From Cymbomonas tetramitiformis (taxonomy: Eukaryota; Chlorophyta; Pyramimonadophyceae; Pyramimonadales; Pyramimonadaceae), in NCBI GenBank assembly GCA_001247695.2, contig LGRX02024416.1:1-11840 (forward strand): DNA of 11,840 nucleotides, in the 5' to 3' direction. The stretch's first letter is position 1, and every line of letters begins with the position of its first letter. Positions 1 to 6,626 of this stretch are shown piece by piece. The notes below the pieces were generated by a model. It worked only from the letters and a program-made list of their open reading frames with translations, was not told the DNA's origin and searched no databases. A program made the position numbers and the translations under genes.

Positions 1-1479
1 CTCCTGTTGTTGAGCCTCGGAGAGGCCGTCCCAGTCCCCATCGTCGTCAGACTCATCGGAGTTCCCGTGCTCCTGACTAGCGGAGTGAGAACTCTCCTCA
101 CTCTCACTGTCAGAGCACGAGTCCTCCTGGTACCCGACAACTGCTGGGGTGCCGTGCAGCAGACAGAAAGACTCTAGTGCCTGTTCAGACTCCTCGTAGG
201 CAGTCTGAAACTGGGCGGCTAGGATCTCCGTCCGAGCATGCTCCGCAAGCAGCTTCGGGTCGAGATGGAAAGCATGAGCCGACATCAGCTTCGGGCAGTC
301 GGCAGCCCTGTGTCCCTTTGACCCACAGGTCCAGCATTCCCCTCGGAACTGCTGGGTCTGCCGATCAAAGACGACACGAGACTTGCCCTTGCCCTTGCCT
401 TTGCCGGTTTTCTGCTTCCCCTTACCGCCCGTCTTACCACCCTTACGGGGAAAGACTCCTGCACGGTAACCAGAGCCAAATCCCTTAAAAGGGTTAGTGC
501 GACGGGGCGGAATGTAAGGACGGGAAGGGGTGCGGTCAGAGACTCCCCTGCGGCCATGTGCACCACGGCTTCCGCCGTGATGCGAACCTGCGTCATTGTA
601 GAAAGCGGCTGTTAGTGGGGACTTGAGTTTCGTCCCCGCGTTCCTGTGTACTGCCCGTGTCTCACGGAAGCAGGTCAACAAGGAAAGCGAGGAGTCAGCG
701 TCGAGCTTCTCCTCTGTGTAGGCATCATGCACCGCCTTGTAAAAGACGGGACAGATCCTACGGAGAAACAATGCGATCCGTGCCTTCTCAGAGATGGTCA
801 CGGTGCACCCAGGACCCAAGTCGGACTCAACGGTGTCCAGAGAAGTCTGGAACACGTCGATGTAATCCGCTGGGTCCTGGCCAGCTCTCAAGTCAACTCT
901 GTCACCAGCGAATAGGAAGTCCGCAGCGCTGAACTCCTCGTGATCAGGCACAACGTGCCTCACGAGATGTACAAGTGCGATCTTCCCATCCCCTGGGAAG
1001 AGTCTGTCAGCCTTGCGCAGGACACGCAAGGCGTCTCCTGCGCAAAGTGACTGAAGCAATTCCAACAGCAGGAGGTTCGCCTTTTTCGGAACCTCCAAAC
1101 CGTGGTTTTGCAAATCGAACATCAACGCCATCTTAGGGTGAACGAGCGTGAGTCTGGAATCGAGTTGCTCGACAAGGATGTCCAAAAGCAAACGAGAATT
1201 CTTCTCGCTGCTAGTGAACTTCCATGTCTTCGCAGACTCTCCAGGCTCGACGCACTTCCCTTTGATGACGCTGAGCAGAGCATCAAATTCCGCGGGCTTG
1301 CGTAACAACTCCCATGCGAGGTTGTTGCAAACTGACAAATCTGACGTGTCCGGAGCATCCGCTGGAGTTGGTGTGCCATTCAGAGCTCCAAATTTAAGTT
1401 GCCGTTTCCTCGCCCCTGGGGGGTGCGTCAGCAAGCGTCGCGGCAGAACTGGCGGTGTGGCGAACGGAGTAGAGGACAT
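1..1479 (-). CDS. gag: Gag-like polyprotein of an LTR retrotransposon, 3'-partial
   Basis: An uninterrupted minus-strand frame of 493 codons runs from an ATG at 1479-1477 to the first base of the window with no stop, so the C-terminus lies outside. The N-terminal two thirds (about residues 45-320) is helix-like and resembles a capsid domain, though no family is assigned. It is followed by a Gly/Arg/Lys-rich basic stretch (about 315-375) with KGKGKGK runs. A CCHC zinc knuckle, CWTCGSKGHRAADC (C-x2-C-x4-H-x4-C, residues 382-395, bases 336-295), comes next, and then a Ser/Asp/Glu-rich acidic tail. Basic region plus knuckle is the usual nucleocapsid arrangement for binding element RNA. No protease, integrase or reverse transcriptase is visible, so Ty1/copia versus Ty3/gypsy cannot be decided. 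The frame is intact over its whole visible length, unlike the transposon genes to the right, which suggests a young copy. Confidence 0.85.
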   Translation of the reverse strand, partial: MSSTPFATPPVLPRRLLTHPPGARKRQLKFGALNGTPTPADAPDTSDLSVCNNLAWELLRKPAEFDALLSVIKGKCVEPGESAKTWKFTSSEKNSRLLLDILVEQLDSRLTLVHPKMALMFDLQNHGLEVPKKANLLLLELLQSLCAGDALRVLRKADRLFPGDGKIALVHLVRHVVPDHEEFSAADFLFAGDRVDLRAGQDPADYIDVFQTSLDTVESDLGPGCTVTISEKARIALFLRRICPVFYKAVHDAYTEEKLDADSSLSLLTCFRETRAVHRNAGTKLKSPLTAAFYNDAGSHHGGSRGAHGRRGVSDRTPSRPYIPPRRTNPFKGFGSGYRAGVFPRKGGKTGGKGKQKTGKGKGKGKSRVVFDRQTQQFRGECWTCGSKGHRAADCPKLMSAHAFHLDPKLLAEHARTEILAAQFQTAYEESEQALESFCLLHGTPAVVGYQEDSCSDSESEESSHSASQEHGNSDESDDDGDWDGLSEAQQQE

Positions 1480-1612
1480 CACGAATTCTAAAAGAAAGAA
1501 CTACAAGCAAGTCAACACTAGCAATCCCTAGCAGGATAATAAGCAAGCAAGCAATCAAATTTCACAACAGGAGCACCAAGAGGGTGCCAAAAAGGGAAGG
1601 GGGAAGAAAGCC

Positions 1613-1996
1613 TGTGATGTAAAACAACACAGTTAGCAGTTAGTGGTGATGGCGTGGAGGAGCTCTTCGTTCAGTCCCGCGATTTTAAAAGTACTCGCGC
1701 GAGATTGTCAGGGTCCCTACGGTTGATCAGGCCGTCCCAGGATTTTCCTAACTAATTTAAACGCTGAAACGGAACGTACGATTCCTCTCACTCACCACTA
1801 CTTGCCTACTTTACTTCCATGATCCCTTGATGGCGCGCCCTCTTGGCGCTTCCCTAAGCGTTTAGCCGACCATAATCGGCTCCTAGCCTTAGGCCGGTGG
1901 TGGGGCCAAACCTGCGAGAAGACCCAGTCAGTCAAGACAGGTCAAACAGGAAGCACTGCAACGCTCAGGGTTTCGCACTCAGAATCCCTCTCAACA
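1613..1996 (-). repeat. Candidate 5' long terminal repeat
   Basis: On the minus strand this 384-bp stretch begins TGTTGAGAGG and ends ACATCACA, giving TGT...ACA ends typical of LTRs. A TATA-like TTTTAAAA lies at about 1682-1691, roughly 75 bp before the proposed 3' end. That leaves a U3-like part upstream and a short R/U5-like part downstream. The gag ATG follows 134 bp after the LTR. The leader has no clear tRNA-primed binding site next to the LTR end; the nearest TGG-starting stretches are around 1577-1590, too far for a textbook position. Boundaries are therefore tentative, because no second LTR is in view. Confidence 0.35.
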
Positions 1997-2138
1997 TACA
2001 GAAGATATAATATATAGTTCTAGTATGCTGAGTGTGATGCGAAATGAGCTAGTGTGTGCTCTGTCTCATGTGACAACCGAACTCGATCAGAGGAGGTGAC
2101 AATCAGGTCAGTGAGGTAGTCAGAGGTGTCGAGCCGTA

Positions 2139-2201
2139 TCGGTGATGACAGCGGTCAGGTCGGTCGGTGATGACAGCGGTCATGACGGGTCGGTGATGAC
2201 A
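2139..2201 (+). repeat. Short tandem repeat, TCGGTGATGACAGCGGTCA
   Basis: Two full copies of a 19-bp motif (2139-2157 and 2164-2182) and a 12-bp partial copy (2190-2201) sit at a 25-26 bp period in non-coding DNA between the retrotransposon and the left arm of the DNA transposon. Short frames overlapping it have no recognisable content. Its role is unknown. The rest of 1997-2240 shows no gene. Confidence 0.6.
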
Positions 2202-2240
2202 ACTCTGATGACTGAGCTCGGACTGAATGTCAACTCCAGC

Positions 2241-2340
2241 AAAATGGTTGCAAATCAGAAATTGTATGTCTCGCGGGCGCGTGTGATATACAATATTAGA
2301 AATCACAATGTTAGAAGTCATTGCAAGTTATCAGAAGTTA
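2241..2340 (-). repeat. Left subterminal arm, inverted copy of the 173-bp unit
   Basis: Read on the minus strand, this stretch has decamer sites ACTTCT, ACTTGC and ACTTCT starting at 2338, 2328 and 2318, exactly 10 bp apart, with a related ATTTCT at 2303. It then continues with ATATCACACGCGCCCGCGAG and a TTTCTGATTTGCA block. The right-hand units have the same order: decamers, then ATATCTCACGCGCCCACGAG, then TTTCTGTTTTGCA. The relation is clear by eye over about 90 bp with substitutions and small gaps. Only one copy is present on this side, against about five on the right. Confidence 0.7.
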
Positions 2341-2449
2341 TCACAATGCATCATCACATGAATACTTTTACTTTGCCCTAATGATACGCATATTATTGCA
2401 GTTGCAGGAGTTGGGGCACTAGCAGTTGCCGGGTGGCGGGTGCTCAAAT

Positions 2450-3847
2450 TCAAAGGTGGCTCAAATTCTGCAACTCCTCTATGGAGACGCCCGAGGCCCT
2501 ACCCAAGTCCGAGGTATTCAATGGCTGGGTCTGCTGGAGTTGCTGGAGTTGCTGGAGCTGCTGGAGCTGTTGGAGCTGCTGGAGCTGCTGGAGTTGCTGG
2601 AGCTGTCGGGCCTGTGGTTGCTGAAGGAGCATGGGCTGGGACTGCTGCATTTGCAAAGTCTGGGGAGCTTGCAGCAGAAGGGGTTGCAGCTGCTGGGTCT
2701 GCTGGAGCTGCTGCAACTGCTGCAACTGCTGGAGCTGCTGGAGCTGCTGGAGCTGCTGGAGCTGCTGGAGCTGCTGGAGCTGTTGCAACTGCTGGGGCTG
2801 CTGGAGCTGCTGGAGCTGTTGCAACTGCTGGGGCTGCTGGAGCTGCTGGAGCTGCTGGAGCTGCTGGAACTGCTGCGTCTGGGGTTGTTGGAGCAAGAAG
2901 GGCTGGGGTTGCAGCGGTTGGAAGGCTTGCTGCAACAACGGAGGCTGGGACGCTTCCTGTCCTACTTGGAGCATCGGCACCGCCTGAGGCACCGCCTGAG
3001 GTTGCTGCTGAGGCACCGCCTGAGGTTGCTGCTGAGGGCTTTGCTGCTGGGGGGGAGGGTAGGTGGTGCCTCCGCTGTCGGCGCGCTGGGCGCATCTTCC
3101 CCTGGGCTTGCCATGAAGTCCGCCACTTGGCGCTCCAAGGCCCGCTGCTGGCGTTCCTCAGCCAGCTTCAGCTGCTGGGTGAAGTGCGCCTCCTGCTGCT
3201 TCAGCATCTTCTGGCTCGCCTCCTCCTGCCTCGCTAACACCGCCGTTAGCTCCTCCACCGTGATTCCCCTCACCGATGGGGCCGCCTCGGTAACCTCCGA
3301 CAGAGCGACAAGCGGTTGAGGGGGGGGGCACCGTGCGGGCTGACGACGCCGGCGCCGCGCCCCTCGTTGACGCACGCCCCATGCTTCCGCTGCCAGCAGA
3401 GGATCTGCTCCTTTTTTGACCCTTTGCTGAAGTTTGCGGGCCACCGCCACCCGAGCTCAAGCCCCTACCAACCTTACCCGCCGGCTGCTGCCGTATCCGC
3501 GGGAGGCTCAACCTCTTCGGCGGGTTTCCCTGGGAGTTGGCTCCCGCGAGTTGGCTCCTCAACTTTTTCCTCGGTGGGGTGCCGGCGGTATCCACGTCCT
3601 CGCCCTCGTCCTCCGCCGGGACGGCAATCGCCGACGCACCACCCTGCGGCTCTGCATTCGCACCCCCTCCCCACCGAGCAAGCATGTCCACGAAGACGTA
3701 GTCATCTTGCGTGTACTTCGACGAGGGGAAGATGTCACCCTGAAGATCCTTTGCCGTCAATTGCCTCACGATCGGAGGCAAAGAGACACCTGTGAAGAGC
3801 CCACAATCGGACGTCGAGCTTGTCAAAAAGAAATTGGGGGCTACCAC
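2450..3847 (-). CDS. Coiled-coil and glutamine-rich protein, frame-shifted twice
   Basis: Three overlapping minus-strand frames form one coding region. Segment 1 (3847 to about 3328) has a charged N-terminus, then Lys/Arg clusters such as PRKKL and GQKRSRS that look like nuclear localisation signals. Segment 2 (about 3327-3056) has a strong coiled-coil pattern (VEELTAVLARQEEAS, then LKLAEERQQRALE). Segment 3 (about 3055-2450) is PQQQPQAVP repeats, then a long Leu-Gln-Gln array, ending VSIEELQNLSHL and a stop. Moves between frames occur in runs of nine C (plus 3320-3328) and seven C (plus 3049-3055): one base too many, then one too few, so they compensate. The frame opens at a GTG right after a stop, so the real start is uncertain: a splice acceptor (AG at 3848-3847), or the ATG at 3685. 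Function is unknown; a nuclear DNA- or partner-binding accessory protein of the transposon is a guess. Confidence 0.6.
2531..2869 (-). repeat. Nine-base repeat encoding Leu-Gln-Gln
   Basis: Eight units at 2531-2602 and nineteen units at 2699-2869 follow the minus-strand consensus CTCCAGCAG (Leu-Gln-Gln). Variant units are CTCCAGCAA, CTCCAACAG, TTGCAGCAG and TTGCAACAG, all still Leu-Gln-Gln. Only CCCCAGCAG (Pro) and TTCCAGCAG (Phe) change a residue. The same array is open in other frames on both strands, but the synonymous pattern picks this frame as the coding one. Confidence 0.8.
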
Positions 3848-3878
3848 TTAGACAAAAGCAATTTCACCGCAAGCATGC

Positions 3879-5108
3879 TCAGCACCCCCCGCAAAAGTAC
3901 CGATTGATGAGCTTCGGGAAGAAGATTCTCGCGCACTCGTACACAATGTCCGACCCCTCTTCAGTCTTGAAGTGGGCGGCACCACGGGCCTTATCCGTGC
4001 TCCCCTGGTTGAGCCGGTTCATCCTGAAGATGTGCGTACGGTGCGGGGTGGCGTATCTGCCGTGGATTGGCCCACCGCATATGGTGAACCACCCACGGTC
4101 TTTCACGTGCAAGATCGTCCCCGCAATATACGCGCCCGTGTGCCCTTGGTGATACACGACGGATCCCCTCTCGAAACGCCCCTTGGACTTTTCCGTGTAC
4201 CCCTCCTTCCCATGCACCCCATCCCCCGCCACGTACACCACCGGTGCTAACCGCGGCAGATCACGGTGATGCACCCAACGGGGATAAAAAGCAGCACGTT
4301 GCTCCAACGTGGCCTTCGCCCACCGCGGCCAATCCGCGGCAGCGGGCGCCTCCACGACCACCTCCGCCGGTGCGGGCTCTCCCGCCGCGGGGCTCCCCGT
4401 GATTGGGGGCGGAGCGACTACCACCTCCGCCGGTGCGGGCTCTCCCGCCGCGGGACCCGTTGTGATTGCGGCATCCTCCACCACCACCTCCGCAGGTGCG
4501 GGCTCTCCCGCCGCGGGGCTCCCCGTGATTGGGGGCGGAGCCAACACCCCCTCCGCCGGTGCGGGCTTTCCCGCCGCGGGACCCTTTGCGATTGCGGCAT
4601 CCTCCACGACCACCTCCGCAGGTGCGGGCTCTCCCGCCGCGGGGCTCCCCGTGATTGGGGGCGGAGCCAACACCACCTCCGCCGGTGCGGGCTCTCCCGC
4701 CGCGAGAACCTCCGTGCTCGTGGGGGCGGGAGCGTCCGCGGGTTGCTCCGCTCCCGACGGCGCTTCCACATCCCCCTCACCAACCTCGGGGGGTGTGGCC
4801 GCTTCAAGGGGCGGTGGCCACGGCAAACTCTGCTGGGACGCGCCTGCCAGCAGCAGGGCGCCCGCTTGCGAGGTTGGGTAGACCGTGCGCTTCGCCATGC
4901 ACTCCGGTCTACCACAGTTGTTCGGCTCTTCAATGCCTTTGGCTACAAGGCACACGTTGTGGTAGCTCGCACCGCAGTGCGAGCACTTGTGCACTCCACG
5001 TCCATCGTCTTGCTCGCAGATGAAGCAGCAGACTTCAGGTGCTGGCGGTGGGGGTGAGGGCGGAGGAGGCACGTCGAGCCCACCTAATTCATACCACACC
5101 AAAACCAT
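3879..5108 (-). CDS. PHD-finger protein with 21-residue Pro/Ala repeats
   Basis: This is a 409-residue frame from ATG (5108-5106) to TGA (3881-3879). After a Pro-rich start comes a C4HC3 PHD-like finger with ligands C28, C31, C42, C45, H50, C53, C65 and C70. Residues about 115-270 are six copies of a 21-residue Pro/Ala/Glu repeat (core AAGEPAPAEV) that should be extended and disordered. The C-terminal 130 residues are globular, with an SH3- or Tudor-like look (RGSVVYHQGHTGAYIAGTI), a weak call. PHD fingers commonly read histone H3 tails, so chromatin binding is possible but not shown. The finger is similar to the second finger of the neighbouring 141-residue protein, with matching CGRxEC ends, which suggests duplication within the element. 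It sits 31 bp from the next frame and 200 bp from the previous one. The three could be one spliced transcript or separate genes. Confidence 0.65.
   Translation of the reverse strand: MVLVWYELGGLDVPPPPSPPPPAPEVCCFICEQDDGRGVHKCSHCGASYHNVCLVAKGIEEPNNCGRPECMAKRTVYPTSQAGALLLAGASQQSLPWPPPLEAATPPEVGEGDVEAPSGAEQPADAPAPTSTEVLAAGEPAPAEVVLAPPPITGSPAAGEPAPAEVVVEDAAIAKGPAAGKPAPAEGVLAPPPITGSPAAGEPAPAEVVVEDAAITTGPAAGEPAPAEVVVAPPPITGSPAAGEPAPAEVVVEAPAAADWPRWAKATLEQRAAFYPRWVHHRDLPRLAPVVYVAGDGVHGKEGYTEKSKGRFERGSVVYHQGHTGAYIAGTILHVKDRGWFTICGGPIHGRYATPHRTHIFRMNRLNQGSTDKARGAAHFKTEEGSDIVYECARIFFPKLINRYFCGGC
4354..4716 (-). repeat. Six 63-bp repeats in two alternating types
   Basis: Anchor TGCGGGC (plus strand) recurs at 4371, 4434, 4497, 4560, 4623 and 4686, exactly 63 bp apart. 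Units alternate between a type ending in VLAPPPITGS-like residues and a type ending in VVEDAAI-like residues. The true higher-order unit is therefore 126 bp (42 residues), present three times. The period is a multiple of three, so the 409-residue frame is kept open. Confidence 0.9.
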
Positions 5109-5308
5109 GCGCGTTTACACAAGCAGGGTTTCGGGCATTATCCATACGCATGACTATAGGTTCTACCAACATGTGATTCGAAAAGGTGCTCACCATCTTC
5201 TTGCCCTGTATAGCATCTATCGTATGCTATTGTCAGGGCATGATCGAAAGCATTCCAATCTAATGCTTTCCTCACGGCGGTCTTCGGACCTGGCAGCTCC
5301 CCCAGTCG

Positions 5309-5734
5309 TTACGTCGCCTCCATGTCGTGCATGTTCACGACAGGGGGCTCCGATCTTCCTCCGCCAGGCTCCTCCACGCATTCCTCGCGACCGCAGTTGA
5401 ACAAATTTCTCTTTAGGCCTCTTGCCTCTTGACACTTAGGGTGGTAGCGAATCCCGCACACCTTGCATCGCGTAACGAAAGCCCCCTTTTGACAATAGCA
5501 GCACCTATCTTCTGGCAGTACCTCTTTGCATTCACCACACTGCACCGCCGGATACTTTTTATTCGCACAGCTAAAGTGAAAGCTCCTATTGCAAACCCTA
5601 CAAGTCTGCGCTGGAATTAGTTTACTGTCGCATCCAACGACATGGCAGCGGTGGTATTCAGGGGCGTTTCGGGACACTCTCGACCCACGGGTTCTGGCGG
5701 GCGCGTTGTTTCCGCCTCGGTTTCTTGAGGTCAT
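5309..5734 (-). CDS. Small protein with two tandem PHD-type zinc fingers
   Basis: This is a 141-residue frame from ATG (5734-5732) to TAA (5311-5309). It has a basic N-terminus (about 25 residues) and two C4HC3 modules. Module 1 uses C30, C35, C45, C48, H53, C56, C66 and C69. Module 2 uses C79, C81, C90, C93, H98, C101, C114 and C119. Spacing fits the PHD class rather than RING or a CCHC knuckle. A GTAACG donor-like site at the stop codon leaves open splicing into the 409-residue frame 200 bp downstream. It is the gene nearest the central 104-bp repeat block (about 90 bp away) and is divergent from the transposase, so the repeats may drive both. A histone-tail or protein-interaction role is inferred from the fold only. 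Confidence 0.65.
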   Translation of the reverse strand: MTSRNRGGNNAPARTRGSRVSRNAPEYHRCHVVGCDSKLIPAQTCRVCNRSFHFSCANKKYPAVQCGECKEVLPEDRCCYCQKGAFVTRCKVCGIRYHPKCQEARGLKRNLFNCGREECVEEPGGGRSEPPVVNMHDMEAT

Positions 5735-5823
5735 TGCAGTTTCCGAAGTGCTAGCTCTAAGAAGTGTTCTTCAAGAATGGCTTCCGCTCGCTTGCACCAA
5801 CTGGGGCGCTGAGACGCAGTAAC

Positions 5824-6406
5824 TGTGCATGCATGTGTGACGTCAGCTCAGTATAAATCGAGGACAAAACCGCCCAAGCATTTCGGGTACGTCGATGGAT
5901 CCGGGATCGGATCCGACATACGAGAAAAGTTCATGCACGTGTGACGTCAGCTCAGTATAAATCGAGGACAAAACCGCCCAAGCATTTCTCGTACGTCGAT
6001 GGATCTGGGATCGGATCCGACATACGAGAAAAGTTCATGCACGTGTGACGTCAGCTCAGTATAAATCGAGGACAAAACCGCCCAAGCATTTCTCGTACGT
6101 CGATGGATCTGGGATCGGATCCGACATACGAGAAATGTGCATGCGCGTGTGACGTCAGCTCATTATAAATCGAGGACAAACCCGCCCAAGCATTTCTCGT
6201 ACGTCGATGGATCTGGGATCGGATCCGACATACGAGAAATGTGCATGCGCGTGTGACGTCAGCTCATTATAAATCGAGGACAAAACCGCCCAAGCATTTC
6301 TCGTACGTCGATGGATCTGGGATCGGATCCGACATACGAGAAATGTTCATGCACGTGTCACGTCAGCTCAGTATGAATCGAGGACAAAACCGCCCAAGCA
6401 TTTCGT
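5824..6406 (+). repeat. Six tandem 104-bp repeats
   Basis: TGACGTCAGCTCA recurs at 5838, 5942, 6046, 6150 and 6254, with TCACGTCAGCTCA at 6358. Every step is exactly 104 bp. The last copy stops matching after CATTTCGT at about 6406. Each full copy holds TGACGTCA, TATAAAT, AGGACAAAACCGCCC and an inverted repeat CATTTCTCGTACGTCG...CGACATACGAGAAATG (15 of 16 pairs, 19-bp loop; for example 5983-5998 with 6018-6033). Copy 1 has a damaged left hairpin arm (CATTTCGGGTACGTCG). Confidence 0.95.
5838..6260 (+). promoter_or_regulatory. Repeated promoter cassettes, TGACGTCA plus TATA box
   Basis: Copies 1 to 5 of the 104-bp repeat each pair the palindrome TGACGTCA, the classic CRE site for bZIP factors, with TATAAAT 6 bp downstream. 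TATAAAT lies at 5852-5858 in copy 1 and at 104-bp steps after that. The TATA boxes point right, towards the transposase. The palindrome could also serve the leftward PHD genes. In copy 6 both motifs are altered (TCACGTCA and TATGAAT), so the functional start sites are probably copies 1 to 5. Promoter activity is inferred from motif identity and the divergent gene layout. Confidence 0.6.
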
Positions 6407-6410
6407 GGAA

Positions 6411-6626
6411 GTAAGTATGTGAAAATGCTTGCAGAGAAAGACAAACTTGTATATATTACTATGGATATGCATACGCGATATGTCTTGGAATCGGAGCAAA
6501 CGGTGTAGGAGGGCGCGAATATGGGTGGCAGCACGAAGCGGCGCCCCAATCCCACAAGCTTTAACGGTATGAATATCTACACCCCGAAACGTGTGTACAA
6601 AAGACATGTGATTGTGCTGCTGTGAG
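6411..6626 (+). other. Candidate first intron of the transposase gene
   Basis: GTAAGT at 6411-6416 is a perfect donor, just after the last promoter repeat. The transposase frame (open from 6565) has no ATG before its signal-like region. Copy 6 of the repeat has TATGAAT where the others have TATAAAT. This creates an ATG at 6373 followed by 12 codons (MNRGQNRPSISW) up to the donor. Joining to the AG at 6625-6626 keeps the reading frame and would supply the missing start. The acceptor (CTGCTGTGAG) is only moderate. Without an intron the gene would need a GTG start at 6622. Confidence 0.35.

Larger units (their letters stand above)
1..1996 (-). mobile_element. LTR retrotransposon, 5' part only
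   Basis: The unit consists of a candidate 5' LTR, about 130 bp of leader and the gag frame, all reading leftward. The pol genes and 3' LTR would lie beyond position 1. The outer boundary at about 1996 is inferred from a TGTTG...ACATCACA pairing and has not been confirmed by a second LTR or a target-site duplication. The element lies just outside the left arm of the large DNA transposon. It could have inserted into or beside that arm, but no target duplication can be checked from one end. Confidence 0.6.

Noticed and set aside
1102..1531. Short frames overlapping gag on both strands
   Set aside because: The 493-codon gag frame with a zinc knuckle explains this region.
1577..1612. tRNA primer-binding site after the LTR
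   Set aside because: TGGCACC and TGGTGCTC occur on the minus strand, but they do not adjoin the LTR end and do not clearly match a tRNA 3' end I know.
2142..2381. 79-codon plus-strand and 72-codon minus-strand frames
   Set aside because: They lie across the small tandem motif and the transposon arm, with no conserved or protein-like features.
2499..3095. Minus-strand Ala/Pro-rich frame of 198 codons
   Set aside because: It is a shadow of the LQQ array. Unit differences are synonymous in the Gln frame but change residues here, and the frame does not continue the coiled-coil gene.
2426..3319. Plus-strand Leu/Glu-rich and Ala/Gly-rich frames of 297 and 265 codons
   Set aside because: They are open only because the 9-bp repeat has no stop in any frame; their flanks have no protein-like content.
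4266..5057. Plus-strand frames over the 63-bp repeats, and a minus-strand Arg-rich frame at 4418-4933
   Set aside because: They are shadows of the 409-residue PHD gene; the zinc-finger ligands exist only in that frame.
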